DNA of 64,000 bases from Aureobasidium sp. EXF-3400 (taxonomy: Eukaryota > Ascomycota > Dothideomycetes > Dothideales > Saccotheciaceae): positions 55,711 to 119,710 of the forward strand of contig SWBL01000136.1 of NCBI GenBank assembly GCA_024195585.1, given 5' to 3'. A model generated the notes under the pieces. The model saw only the letters and a program-made list of their open reading frames with translations. It did not search any database and was not told the DNA's origin. Position numbers and translations under genes: made by a program. Positions 22,646-35,086 of this stretch are shown here, piece by piece; positions within the stretch are counted from its first letter, which is position 1; each line of letters starts with the position of its first letter.

Positions 22646-24729
22646 ATGGCCAGACTCAACGAAGCTCCTCTGCCAACAGAGAGCGTTGATGCTTGTATGT
22701 TTCTATCCTACTTGGCTTGTTGACAAGCATGCTGACAATACAAAGTAAAGCGCCGCTTCGTACGACAGAACCGCGAGCTCGCCAAGTATGCGCCTGACCC
22801 TCCAATTCTTTTCTAGTCCTCTCGTCTGACTGTCTGTCCCTCAGAAACAACTCGGCGCAATGTCTGCGCATCCGTGCTCTTGAATGCGAAGTCTCGCGTC
22901 TGCTCGCCGAGAACCTCGACCTTCGCGAAGACATCGTCCACCTGCAGGCTCAGCTATCCGAATCCCGGCCTCGCATAGACAACTCTGCCCTTGTCTCAGT
23001 CAAGGATCAACTACAGGCTAAGCTGCTCGAGTTCGGTGCTCTGGTCTCGGAGCTTGGCCAGATACAAACCAACCACGCCTCAATTCCTCAAGACAAATCT
23101 TACGACACTTCTTCATGGCGACCCGAAGTCCCTGCCGCCATCCTTTCTGGACAGGCCCCAAGAATGGATGGTATTGCCGAAGAAGCATCCTCTCCTGGTG
23201 GCTCTCTGCGGTATGTCCAGAAGACAGTCTCCCATTATCTACCTCAAGCTGACACTTTCAGGTTTAGTCACACAAACGCCGTCCGTCTCTCTAACCACAG
23301 CAACCCATCTCCTGACATTAACCCACCTCCAATCGTGCATCTCGACAATGAGGATCCTATCAAATTCGACCCTCTATCCGCTGAGACCGACCATCCCAGT
23401 TACAGCGAACAAGACGATCACCCTACATCCGACCACGAGTCTCTGCCAGCCAACTTGTCAGTCAATCTGGAGACGAGAAGAAAGCGCAAAGATTCGAAAG
23501 TACAGCTTCGTCGAAGCTCATTACTTCCACCCGACCTCGATGATGATGACCAGCCACAACTCACACGAACGAGCGCTAAGAGAAAGCTCAGTATGCGCGA
23601 TGTTGAAGACGAGGTCGAGAAGCGCGTCGTGAAAGACGATTTCAAATTCAGCAGAAGATCCTCATTGGCGGCCGACTTCATGAACACCGAGCCAGTCACA
23701 ACAACAGCGGAGAGTCTGGAGGATACTGAGACACCAGCTTTGTTGCCTGAGCGCAAGGTTCTAGGCAACAAGAGCGTCAATGTTTCCCCACGCAAGCTGT
23801 CGAGGGGCACCAAAGGAAAAGGATATGTGAAGAAGGAAGAAGCTCCACTCAAGCCTGCTGTCAAGGCGACGGACCGCAGGAAGTCAAAGAACCCATCCAC
23901 CAAATCGGTCACAATCGCAACAAGTGAACCAGAGACAATCATGAGAACAATCGAGATTGCTCTACCATCAGAACTAGCTGTTGAAGAGATGGAGGATCTG
24001 GCACCCAAAACACCACTACCCGAATTCTTTTCACCCACGCCGTCGGAACCTTCGACAGCAAGAGACGAAGGAAGAGATACACCACCACCATCAGGATTGA
24101 AATCGATGAGCTCAGGACCAGCTGCTCTGAATGGCGCTAGTAGGCCTTCGCGACGAGCTAGAGCAGCTGTCAACTATGCAGAACCGAACCTGGTGAGCAA
24201 GATGCGCCGACCTACAGCAGCAAAAGCAGATGCGGTGGATGTCAATGGTCGAAGAATCAGCAGCAACATTAGTACATCGGAAAAGAAAACGATGAGAACA
24301 GTAATAATCAAAGGAGACGATATGAATGGATCGTTGACAAGGGATATGGGGTCTGAAGCACCAAGCCCGCTAGGTCAGAAGGTTGACAGGGAGCACGAAC
24401 GGACATTCGAGAGCAACAAGGCACCCTCAGCATCTGGCAGAGCTATCTCAGCATTGATGGCAGGGTCTACGAAGCAGGAGAAGGGGCCCAGTGAAGATGC
24501 AGGAATTTATGAGCTGAAAGACTCGTCAGATGTTGAAGAGAGTGGTGCAAGCAGGAAAAGAAACAGCAGGCGGCACTCTTCAATGACAGATAGCAGCGAG
24601 CGGTCAAGCAATGGCGCAGAGCTGGAGATGGAAGCAGAAGAGAAGCAAGAGGAGGCAGAAGTTCGCAAGGCACCTCGGTCAGCACGGGTAGACCGCAGTG
24701 GAGCACGCAGACGCAGCATGATAGTCTAG
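22646..24729 (+). CDS. SGO1: Shugoshin (centromeric cohesion protector)
   Basis: Exons 22646-22694, 22746-22785, 22845-23210 and 23262-24729; about 640 aa. The N-terminal coiled coil (RRFVRQNRELAK, then LRIRALECEVSRLLAEN, residues about 18-75) is the shugoshin homodimer that binds PP2A. The C-terminal basic SGO motif (RPSRRARAAVNYAEPNL, about residues 455-472) contacts phosphorylated histone H2A. The middle is long, acidic and disordered, as in other fungi. The last intron (51 bp) is a multiple of three without stops, so a retained-intron isoform would stay in frame. Fungi with a single shugoshin use it for meiotic cohesion and mitotic tension sensing. The symbol is by family; Sgo1 and Sgo2 are not distinguished. 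Confidence 0.92.
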
Positions 24730-25037
24730 GATAGAGGTTGAAATTACAAAAGATAGCTACTTCAGCCCACGAGTCATTTCTTCAACGTGGTTCTTCACAT
24801 GTTGGATCTCTTGGATGTGAAACGCGTGGAGCATTTTGCGGGGACAAAAACATCGCACGCATGCGGCACGGCAACAACAAGGGTCTACTGTCGCAAGCTG
24901 AAACACTCCCCTGTGTGCAACATTGCGACTCTTCTCTTTCCTGTCTCGTACGCGCCGGACGTCCATTCTTTCTCAGTATCGCCTCGTCTTGATCATCTCT
25001 CATTGGCATTTGAATCCATCGAGAGTATCAATTCAAG

Positions 25038-27272
25038 ATGCGCATGACTAGAGCTCAAGCGGCTGCTTTGGCGGCTGTAGAAGCCGAAGCAAATGGAGCT
25101 GAACCTGGAGTTGCCAACGACAATAACGAACTTGATTATGATGATACGAAGAATGGTTCTACGACGCCTACTGGAGAACCCCAGGAGCGTGAAGCATTGG
25201 CTGAATTGAGAACGAACCTGCATACTAGCAAAGAAAGCCATGACGGTCCTGTTGACAATCAAGAGCTAGAGGATGGAGAGATCGAGGCCAAGACGAACGA
25301 GGAGCAGTCAAATGGCGAGGCGCAGAACCGCCAACAGGGAGACCAACAAGGTATGTCGTAAAACATTCCTACCCACGCTCGAGGACCTCTTACGAACTAC
25401 TCCTCAATAGAAACTTCTACGCCAACTCCTTCGACCAGCAACAACGACAAGCCAAACCACATCTCCATCCACCAAGACGAAGCACTCCAACCACCTCAAA
25501 AAGACATCGATGCTGGATCGCCTACCACCGAGCTACCACTGCTCAATATAACTCCTCAACGTACACCGGCTAAAAACATCATCAAGAATGAGTTTGCGCA
25601 TATGAGGAGTACTTCCAACAAAGAGAATATGGTGCCGGCTGAGGGTATTGTTGCCGGGCCTGTGGACAGGCTTCAGACCCATGTTGAATTGCTGGGTGCT
25701 GGACAAGAGCAGCAAGTGCAGACATCTCAACAGGACGAACAACCACAGCCTGAGCAGAAGACTGAGAACCACGATCACGAAGCAAATGGAGAAGCACAAG
25801 CAGGACAACATGAGAGCTCACAGGCAGAAGAGGGCCAAGATGACAGCCTGATTGATCATTTTGAAGCCCTCCACGTCTCTCCAAAGAAGCAGAAGTTCAA
25901 TGAGCAGGAAGTTGCGCCTGGTGCAGAACAATCACTGTCTGAACAGCCGACTTTGACCAGCAAAAGCACCGATGCACAGCAGGCTGAGAAGCAGACAGTC
26001 AATGCTGCTGAGTCCCATAGCGACAACTCGGCAAAATCTCAAGACAAGGAAAACAAAAGTCCCGCCCCTTCAACCACCAAGAAGGCTTCCTCTGCATCTT
26101 CTAAGTCTGAAACCTCGAAGCCTGTGCGGAAATCCTCAGTGAGGCAGTCGACGCTTGGTCGCCAGTCTTCGGTTGTCCGCAAGTCCGTGGCTGCCCCTTC
26201 ACGTCCAGAACCATCAACGAGCGCAGCCATCAAGCGAACTACATCCGTCAAGCGCTCTTCAGTCCGTCCCAGCATGGCCCCTAGAGCAGGTTCCTCTCAG
26301 TCCACCGAGCGAGGAGCTCCCGCAAACATCCCTCACTCCAAACCTCGCCCTATGTCCATGTCCTTCCCCACCCCTCCACCTCCTCCTAAGTCTTCGAAGG
26401 CACCTACGCAATCGACCTTCCAGTTACCAGGCGAAGCTATAGCAGCAAAACTGAAAGCAGAAAAGGAAGAACGACTACGAAGACAAGCAGAATCCGGCAC
26501 CACCGCAAAACCAACCTACAAACCCCCTCCACCACCCAAGTCCACAAAAGCGCCTACCCGTTCAATCTTCCAACTACCAGGAGAAGCCATCGCTGCAAAA
26601 CTCAAAGCCGAGAAAGAAGAACGACAAAAGCGACAAGAGGAAAATGGTGGTGTTGCACAGAAACCAACTTACGTTCCTCCCGCTGCACCAAAGTCGACCA
26701 AGCCAGTCACGAAAGCAACATTCCAATTGTCTAGTGATGCTTTTGCTGCTAAGATGAAAGCACAAAAGGAAGCAAGACTGCAAAAACAAAAAGAAGAAGA
26801 AAAGAAAGAAAAGGAAAGGGGAGTGTTTAAAGCAAGACCAGTACCGATAATGTCGAAACCCGCAGAAGTCAGACAGACGAATGCATCTCGTGCTCGTCTT
26901 CCTTCCAACGAAAACACAGCCATCAAGAGAGCAAGCAGTGTCCGCGACCCCACCACCGCAGCACAAAAACGCATGTCTTCTTTCCACCCTGCTGCCTCTA
27001 CCTCTTCCACCTTACCACCTCGCGCAGTCACATCCTTCCAAAAACGACAAAGTATGGCTCCCTCAGCCTCCAAAGGCAAAGAAGTCTTCGGACGCGCAGC
27101 AGAAGCCAAAGAAAAAGAAGAAAGAGAAAAGAGAGAAAAAGAAGAAGCGGCTAAGAAGGCTAGAGCAGAAGCTGCTGAGAAAAACAGGCAGGCTAGTAGG
27201 GAGTGGGCTGCTAAGAAAAAGGAGAAAGAGGAGAGGAGGAGGACGAATGCTGCTACTGCTGCTGTGGTGTAG
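25038..27272 (+). CDS. Basic repeat protein with TPX2-like motifs (putative microtubule-associated)
   Basis: Exons 25038-25350 and 25411-27272, with a 60-bp intron; 724 aa. The N-terminus begins RMTRAQAAALAAVEAE and is acidic, Gln/Glu-rich and disordered to about residue 300. A Ser/Arg-rich, phosphorylation-prone segment follows. Residues about 430-580 hold three repeats of about 50 aa, each with PKS-KAPT, a FQLPGEAIAAKLKAEKEER block and a charged helix. The third repeat leads into VFKARPVPIMSKP, which resembles the TPX2 family signature (FKARPxP). The C-terminus is a highly charged KEKEER helix. TPX2-family motifs bind microtubules; spindle function is inferred from these motifs and the mitotic neighbours. 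Not a confident orthologue call. Confidence 0.75.
26385..26840 (+). repeat. Three in-gene repeats of about 150 bp
   Basis: Units start at about 26385, 26535 and 26688 (periods 150 and 153 bp) inside the TPX2-like gene. Units 1 and 2 are nearly identical in protein (TFQLPGEAIAAKLKAEKEER versus IFQLPGEAIAAKLKAEKEER); unit 3 has diverged. This points to recent internal duplication. Confidence 0.85.
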
Positions 27273-30200
27273 AAGGCTTGGTGGTGGTGATGAGGTTTGC
27301 ACTGTGAGTATACGTGAGACGAGAGATGAGAGTGTGACCAAAGGTTTAAGATAGAGATGTCAGAGGATAGGATAGTTTCCCTTTCGATCCACGAAATGAT
27401 AATGTGTTTGTTTTGGCGTCGCAAGGGTCGTGTTCGTTTCGATCTGCCATCTCCTTCTCTTATTGAGATTACAATCACAGCTGAAATGTGCAGGTTGTTA
27501 AACAGGAATTAGGTTGGTCGTGATAAATATCTGACAAATGCTTGTGTGTACCTATGCACGGCTTACCCTGTCAGATACATCTGATCCCGCTAATATGGCA
27601 GACAACATGTTGCCATGTATACGAAAGAGATGATTTCAATGAGGATAGAAGTTTTGATATTCGCTGGTGGTCAGTAGTGTATCGACGCGGCAGGGACAAC
27701 CCAAGGTTTCGTCACATAACTCAGTCGTCACAACCGGTATTGAGACGGCAAGAACAGGACGATGATCACCAGCTCCTTCTCCACGAGATCCAGGTGATTT
27801 GAAGGTGTTTTTACAAGTCTTAACATGTCGCGTTTTGCGTTATGAAGCCAGTGTAGTCAAGTACGATATCTCCACCACAACTCCGATTACAATCATTCTT
27901 GCTGGGGGATGAAGCGACCATCGAATTCAACAGATCGCCTTGATTGATTCTAAACGTGACCAAAGGGTGTCGTTTATGCAATGATTTTGTAAACCATCAG
28001 CCCAACCCCACCTCCTCCCCCCGTTCGGCACTTCCAACAAAATAAGGTCAAGGAAGGCACGATCGGATGCCTAGAACATAGGCTGCTTGCCTTGTCACAT
28101 CATCTTACGTGTCAGAAAATTCATCATGCTTGAGCGTTATGTGCTGCTCCTCGTTCTCACCTCTGTCAGCAGTATTGGATAGAGGCCGAGATCGCTGTCA
28201 GAAGTGACGATGGTATGAGGCTCCTCATTAGGGACGTTGCCCGTCTTGGACCTATCGTAGACCTAGACCTCTTCAGACTAGATTCCAGATACAAGCCTTC
28301 TCCTTGTCCCAAATACAAGCCTTTTCCCTTGTTCGCGCCAACCCCAGAAACGCAGAACTCCAAAAACTCCGAATCGCGAATCATTACCGAGTCGTTGATT
28401 TCTATTGTACCTGCTTGTCGAGACCTTGTTGTGGCTGGATTGCATCCCTGCACGGCAGTACAGAGCGGCAGCAGGACGCGGAAGAATAAAGGCTTGACTG
28501 GCTTTTCTCCTGATAAACCTACACATGTAATTTCTCCGTGGTGCCTCAAATCATATATTGTATTGCGTAAACGGGTGGCTGAATATGTTACGCGTTGATC
28601 GTTCCTGCATATCTCTTGCTGCGGAAAGAAGAGAAAGATCTGGCCCCAAAGAGACCCTTTGAAGAGATAGAGCTGAAGCCAGGAAAACGGTTGAGCAAAA
28701 CCGAAGAGTTGAACGAAATCTTTGACCCTTGCGAGATCTGTGGAGTCTCAGATCCTACCCGAAGATCGTGTACTTACGGAGGCATTGTCGGAGGCCAGGG
28801 CCATGGCAAGATAAAGAGCCAAGTGAATAGACACTTACCACAAGTGATTCGAAATGGTCTAGAGACTTTGCGTAATACACCACTACCTCCTGTAATCACC
28901 TCTATAATTGCAGGTACTATGTCTTCAGTTAACCTTTCAAGCGAGCCGTGTATTGCAAGATTGAGAGGGGTATGCTCGGTCGAGCAGAAGTACCATACCA
29001 ATCTTGTTAGCCTTTCTTCTCTGTTACATTCTTTCCGTTGATTCTCGGCTTCAGATGCTCCCTTTGTTCTTGCTCAAGAGGTCTCGTGTCTTGGATTCCT
29101 TCCGAGACAGACGATCATATTGCCAATCACAAGGCTGTGCCATGATCCGGATCGTCCATCTGTCTTCCGCGGGTATCGCGGAGATCCTTGTTCGAGAATG
29201 ACGATAAGTGGCAGCTATGGCCAGGGGTTGTTGCGCAGAACCAGCAGTTCCTAATCTTGTGCAAGGATTATTATGAGAGCGAAACAGAGTTGTGCAAGGA
29301 TTATTATGAGAGCGAAACAGAGTTGTGCAAGGAGGCAGCCGCAGAAAGGCAAAGTCGACGATGCTTTTTGCGGTTTGTGGGAGAGAGAGAGAGACAAGCG
29401 GCTGCAACTTTGCAAGAGAGTTTGTGGATTTTACCGGGCTCCGAGGGCTGATCACTGAGACCCTTTTGACTTCATCTGTGACTCAAAGACTTGTCACGTA
29501 CACTCGCAGTCACCGCCACTTGTTCACGTGTGGTTTGCGATTCAGGAGCTTCCTTCGCAGCAATGGAAGAGGGATGAAAGGAGAAAGAACTCGAGGAGGT
29601 CTGGTCTTGATCGCTGTTGGTCTGTCCTTTGCTCGTCCAAGTGAGTGTCGGTCTGGCGTACACTCATTGGCTACAATTGTCCTCAATAAAGCCCCCCACG
29701 TCGATAGTTAGCTCGATATAGCTACGAAGGCAAAGCTCTGGGCATCAAAGCAACGGGCAGCTGTGCAGGTACCTACGCGCTTTGCTGTGGGGTCTTTCTC
29801 CGCAAATTCTTGGACCGCTTGTCACGGCAGGGCAGTGTCAATCGACCAATCACACCAGTCACAGCGTGGACGTGAAAATGAAAGTCTTGCCATCATCTCA
29901 ACGAACATGCACGGCCGGGTCCGTCTACCGACATGACATGAGCGAAGGAAAAAGTCGTTGTAGCAAAGCGAAAGCTCTGACTGCACAGCGGTATACCACA
30001 AGACTCCGTTCGTTTAGGCAAAAGATCTGTTCCTGACTGTCACCCTTTCTTGCTCCTTGACTGTGGTTACATTCCACGGGAGCGGCACCGGTGCCGGCCG
30101 GTCTCTTCGCTGTCTTTCAGGGACATCGTTGTAGTTGCCGGTGTGGCTTTTCAACCTACGGCCCGACTGACTCTTTACCCGGCACGGAGTCGCCGATGCT

Positions 30201-31381
30201 CGACCACGAAAAGAATTGAGTTTTCTTGACAAAAGGAGTTGGACTCCCTCTCCACAATCCGCTTTTTGCTTTCGCGACGCGAAAGAAAGCGCGGAGAGCG
30301 TCACCGCTGACGGGACCAAGCGCTGGCGGCCGCGCGCGACTCATGGAAATTGGTTTCTCGTCAAATCGAAACCTCAAACGTGTTCATGCGCACTGCAGAA
30401 AAAAGAACCTTCTTGACAGAGAAAAATGGAAACAAGCCCCCTTCGTGGGTGGCGCTTGGCCAGAGCAACAAAAGCTCTACCCAATATTAGCCTTGCGAAG
30501 AATGGCATGGAAAGATTTTCTTGTTGCTCTAGCAAGCCGTATGTAGCTTGACTACGTAACTTTTTGGTTGTGTTGGTGCTGCTTGGGGTGAAACATTCGT
30601 TGAATGGAATTGGGAAGTGGGAACCGCTGTTCGTGCTTTCAGTAAGCGGCAGACTCCTTGGTGTGCCAATGGGCAAGAGGTACATAGGTACTTCGTTACT
30701 AGGTACACGTGCGGGGTTCGTTGGCCGCTGGGGAGCTTCCAAAAACAACAGGGACCAACGACATCTAGGCTGTGCGAGGTAGGGCGTGCGAAGGAAGGGC
30801 GTGCACAGTGACATCTCAGAGGAAGAGAAACTTGGAAGACATTGCAGTTGGTGTTTGATGATGATGATGGTGGTGATGAAATTTCTGTGTAGCAATGATG
30901 TGCTATAGATGCAAAGAAAGATGGACTCGATAGATGAAGAGAGAAAACAATGTCCGCCATCCTTGGTATTTTGTTGATGGAAAGTAAAAGCAATGGGTAT
31001 CCTCTCGAAAAGAAATGCAACCGATGTAACGATGAAAATGTTTTGATGACAAGCGAATGCATCCTGTGATCCCTGTTCCTACATCCCATTCCTGTTCCCA
31101 CCATGCTAGTGAATTTCAAATGCGCCTTTATAGTCCGAAATGTTTTGACTTTTTTGTAGTACAACAAATGCAAGAAGCTGAGAGTCCGAAAATGATTGGT
31201 CGCTGTGTAAGATAGGAGAAAGCAAATACAATGGCTGAAATGCCAGCCAGTGATGTTTCGTTGAGTCGTACAGAGAGAAGTGTTGTTGAAGGTTGGTTCT
31301 GGTCGAGATGATAGTGTGGGATTCGTGAAGCGTCGTAATGAATAGCCAGTGTCAAAGCTCTAGCCGTTGTGTGGAAGAGCA
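27273..31381. other. 4.1-kb gene-poor region
   Basis: No gene is supported. Open frames up to 214 codons (30529-31173, minus) have low-complexity, domain-free products. Features seen are a 33-bp tandem repeat near 29257 and a GC-rich patch around 30300-30350 (GGCGGCCGCGCGCG). The final part probably includes the 3' UTR of the Ecl1-like gene. Non-coding transcripts cannot be judged from sequence alone. Confidence 0.5.
29257..29332. repeat. 33-bp tandem repeat, 2.3 copies
   Basis: The unit TTGTGCAAGG-ATTATTATGA-GAGCGAAACA-GAG occurs twice in perfect succession (29257-29289, 29290-29322), followed by a 10-bp partial copy. The period is a multiple of three, but no gene covers it convincingly. 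Confidence 0.9.
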
Positions 31382-31795
31382 TCAGTGGCTGCTCAATGAA
31401 CGCCTCTTCATCTCTCGCGTCTGGTCAAAGGCGCTGACGTAGGTCTGAAGCTCTGTGCGTGCTTGCTCTGAGATGATGTTGCCAGTTTGGCTACCTGCCG
31501 ACGATGACAACGAGCTTCGTGATGATGATGGTGACAATGCACGACGAGGTGACGATGACTCGGTGAAGGTTGAAGCGCCAGCAGGCTTGAAGCTGAAAGT
31601 CTCGAGAAGCTGGAAGCCACTTGAGCCAGAAGGGAAGTAGGACTGAGAGCTGGGCTCCATGGCAGGAGTGAAAGGTGATGAAGGTGTTGATGAGCCTGCC
31701 TTCTCAAGGTCGGCCAAGCGGCAAGCTTGAGAGCAGTAAAGACCTTCGCTGGTTTGCTTGTCGCAAGCGAGGCAGAAGTCGTGGAAGCAGTCCAT
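31382..31795 (-). CDS. Ecl1/2/3-like zinc-finger stress and lifespan regulator
   Basis: Single exon, 137 aa. The start at 31795 gives DCFHDFCLACDKQTSEG immediately followed by YCSQACRLADLE: a CxxC...CxxxC knuckle at the extreme N-terminus that matches the Ecl1 family (Pfam Ecl1). In fission yeast Ecl1-family proteins bind zinc and extend chronological lifespan under starvation. The rest is Ser/Pro-rich with short conserved islands (FQLLETFSF; a C-terminal AFDQTREMKRRSLSSH that could be phosphorylated). Frames upstream of this ATG are less likely because the family starts close to the first cysteine. It sits alone between two gene-poor stretches, suggesting long UTRs or extended regulatory DNA. 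Confidence 0.85.
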   Translation of the reverse strand: MDCFHDFCLACDKQTSEGLYCSQACRLADLEKAGSSTPSSPFTPAMEPSSQSYFPSGSSGFQLLETFSFKPAGASTFTESSSPRRALSPSSSRSSLSSSAGSQTGNIISEQARTELQTYVSAFDQTREMKRRSLSSH

Positions 31796-34700
31796 GATGA
31801 ATGATTGTGTTGAGTTGTGATGTGGGGGTGTTGATGAAATGACCAAGGAGGTTGGAAGAAATGTTTCTCTCTTATGTATGGCAAGAGATTATCAAGGTAG
31901 GACGTTGATGGTTATGAGCAATGTGGGAAATGAATCATATAAAAACGCCCGGACCTTATGGTGTGAGTAAGAGGTGTGAGGTGACTCAGACCGGATAGAT
32001 CGAAGATGCAAGAAGTTGGTAGGCGGCGTCGAAGCTTGTCACAGAATGTTTCGATGATGTGCGATTGCGACAGAAATTGCTGGAAAGATGGAAGGAGATG
32101 GTTGCCTTGGGGGTAGATGATATGGTGGGCGAAGGGGAAGAGGGCGGGCATGGCAACATATAACATCTTCAGGCACACCACTGGCGTGCCCACGCCATGG
32201 ATCAGCAGATACATTGGCGTATGGGGCTGTTGTGCATGCACCCTGCTGAGGCTGCTGGCCTCCTCCCGCTCTTGCGCTCTCGACCCTCACCTGCATGCGC
32301 CCAATCCAAAGCCACCCCGAAACCTTCTGCGTGGGGGTTTCGGACAGCGGAGATTCTGGCAGGATTCGTTGTTCGGGTAGGATTAACAACGTTTACCTGT
32401 TCTTACCCTTTTCCGTTCATTCACTATTGAACCATCCGGCTTTCACAAATCATCTCCCTCCAGACTCTCGACAGCCTATTGCTAATTCGCAGCACAGTGG
32501 TAACAGCGACTTCGCAACAGAGTCTTTTGCAATCGTCACAGTGAGGCCGCGATCGGCAAAACGTCCTGTTGCTTGCGTGATGTCCGTTTGGCTCCGTAGA
32601 TTTTCATGTATCCTTTTCTTGGCTCCTGTCGAGGGATGGCGTGTGTGCGTGCTCGACAGAGTTTTCTTAGCGTGAAAATCATCCGGAGCGCCTTGTCATG
32701 CGCGGATAGAAGCAGCATTCCGTTTGGGGACGGTTGGCCTGCAGCCCAGCTCACTGCTCACGAGGCATGAACGGCACTGGAATGATGAGCAATTCAATCA
32801 AATTTAGTTCCTCAATCGTTGCCTGCCTGCTGAAGAGTGTTGTGAACAATTGTCTTGTGTTTGTTGATCTTACCTTTCGGGTTTCGGCTGGCGCCAGGCT
32901 AGCCGAAGTGATCTTCTAGTGTTGGGTTGTCTTGTCGCTTTGGTTGTCGCCTTCAGGCTTCACCTCTTCTTCGTCCTAGTCAGTCGTCGTCGTCGACATC
33001 GTCGTCACAACCCGCCACTTCTCCCACCTTGATCGAGGCCATCCTAGTACTTCTGAAACCACCTTGACATCCACAGCTCATGGGAGCCAATGGCATAGTT
33101 GTGCACAAATGCTATGCATCGATTCTCCGCTCTTACGTTGCTTTGGTTTCAAGTTCTTCCTGCATGCAGGTGCAAGAAGCTCGCTTCAAGCGATGCATTG
33201 AAACCGACCGGTAGCAACTGCCTTGCTTACTGCTGCTCACTTGTTTTGTTTGAGCTGTTTCCCTGCCGGTTCATGCTCCTTGTAAACCCCGAATCAAGGG
33301 TCTCGCGGACAGACAATCGTACACAATGCTTGTCTTCGATGGGATGAATCCACTCGAACTGATACGCCAAATGCCTCATCGGACCGCCGCGGCGAGCTGA
33401 AGCTCCAGCCTCCAGACATGCTGCATGCTTTTTGAGAGGGGCTGTTTCGGTACCTCGCTTGCCCTGCCTGATCAAGTGCCAATGAGGCTGGAGAGTACCC
33501 CCACGCCATTGATTGCGTATATTGTGTATGCCATATTTGACTCTCATCATCTAATCCTCCACAAGATTCTCAATACATGGCGCAATAACTAATGTCTGTC
33601 AAGGCCACCAGGTGGTCAAGGTCCCGTCACATCACAACAGTTGCAATTCACGCTTCTGGTTCGAGCAGGCAAGTTCAAACTGCCAGGCATTGCATGCGGC
33701 AATTGCGAACTGCAGCAACCAGCATCAATGCTTCATGACGTCCGTGTACTCTGCTTCTTACCCAGTGCTGTGGCACGTTTGAAGCAAATGCACTCCACTG
33801 CTTTGGCCCTCATACCAATCCTGAGGAAGACTAACTGCAAAAGTCAACCTCAAGAAGCCGTGCGACGGGAGTGACTGCCAGGATCGACCACAAAGCACGC
33901 ACGCGCTGTCGTCTTACGGCATAACCGATCAAGCGAGGCTGTGGCAACCTATGAACTGTCGAGTATCTCGCTCTTCCACTATCCGCCGAGGATCATGGCT
34001 AAGGAAAGGTGCGCTTGTGGCTGTTATCTCGAAACCTCTTGGAGCCAATGGTTATTTGCATGCAGCTGTGGTATTTCCACTTGGGATGGTACCTGCTGGC
34101 GCTAAGAGCTGTCAAGGCCAGAGCCGGTCCGAGCCCTCGCCCTTCTTCGCTGATCTATCCTGGACCGTGGCCATTCGACATCATGGTCGTCTTCAAGTAC
34201 AGCCTTGCCATGGCACTACTGCTACCCGTGATCATCATGTGGGCGACGTTTGCTTCCAAAGAGAAGTAGACCGATATCAACCAAGACGCCAAGGTCATTT
34301 CTCTCGATCTCTCCCACGCTAGAGAGATACTGTATATGACCACTATACAAGACGGCTATCGCGGACGCTCGTTGACGGGAAGCACGACATTGCTAGATTT
34401 CGTTATCGTCGGCCGCGTGGCGCTTAAATCAACCCCTCTTTTCACGATACCATGATGCATTTTGAGATTGCTTATCGCCATGCTTAAAGGACAGGCTGTG
34501 CTTTGCCCTTGGGGTCGAATAGATTAAAAGCGCGGGATGATAACCGCGCCGTCTTTGGAAGAGCGATGCAGATGACGGCAAAATTAGACGACAGCAACAC
34601 ACCTGATAACAGCTGTTTCCGTCCCATACTCTCATGCAATGCTGGATTATGGTATGCATCAGGGCAGAGAAAACATTGTATGCAGTCAAGCATTTGCAGT

Positions 34701-35086
34701 GCTCCACTTATTTCGCGATCGTCCATCAAGGTGAGCTGTCCGTGACCAAGGTGGTCAGTGCCATCCAGCAGTAGCGATGGCGATCACCAGCAGCACTTGC
34801 CCCTGCCAATTTTGTCTGCAACTCTTCTTCGTCCCTCAAGAACATACACATTCGCGAGACTCAGCTTAAGCCTTAAGATAGATGTTGACACTTTTGTCTG
34901 CCATGAACAACTGCCGTTGCTCAACAATGTGGTGTCGGCGAACCAAAGCTAGCGAAAGTCAAAGAACGACGTCATTTGGAGGCTTTGGATCCTGAGGCTA
35001 TAAAGAACTCATCGCTATGTGGTGATAGGTGATACTGCTTGCTCGCCCCACGATTTCCACGATTTACGACTTGTCAAACAACCAGC
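31796..35086. other. 3.3-kb gene-poor region
   Basis: Upstream region of the Ecl1-like gene and of the DUF3237 gene. Several frames of 60-120 codons exist; the one at 34009-34269 encodes two hydrophobic stretches but starts at a non-ATG codon, and I do not call it. A short GTC-rich microsatellite lies around 32978-33005. No other structure is seen. Confidence 0.5.
34999..35005 (+). promoter_or_regulatory. TATA box of the DUF3237 gene
   Basis: TATAAAG, 82 bp before the ATG at 35087, a plausible core promoter distance. Confidence 0.45.

Noticed and set aside
23418..24173. 251-codon antisense frame in the shugoshin gene
   Set aside because: Caused by the biased composition of the disordered shugoshin middle; no protein features.
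28595..29041. 148-codon frame
   Set aside because: No ATG context, domain or neighbour support; overlaps other frames of similar length.
30529..31173. 214-codon minus-strand frame downstream of the Ecl1-like gene
   Set aside because: Low-complexity Ser/Pro/His-rich product; more likely 3' UTR or non-coding DNA.
34009..34269. 86-codon frame with two hydrophobic stretches
   Set aside because: Opens at a non-ATG codon, lacks supporting context, and length is within chance expectation.
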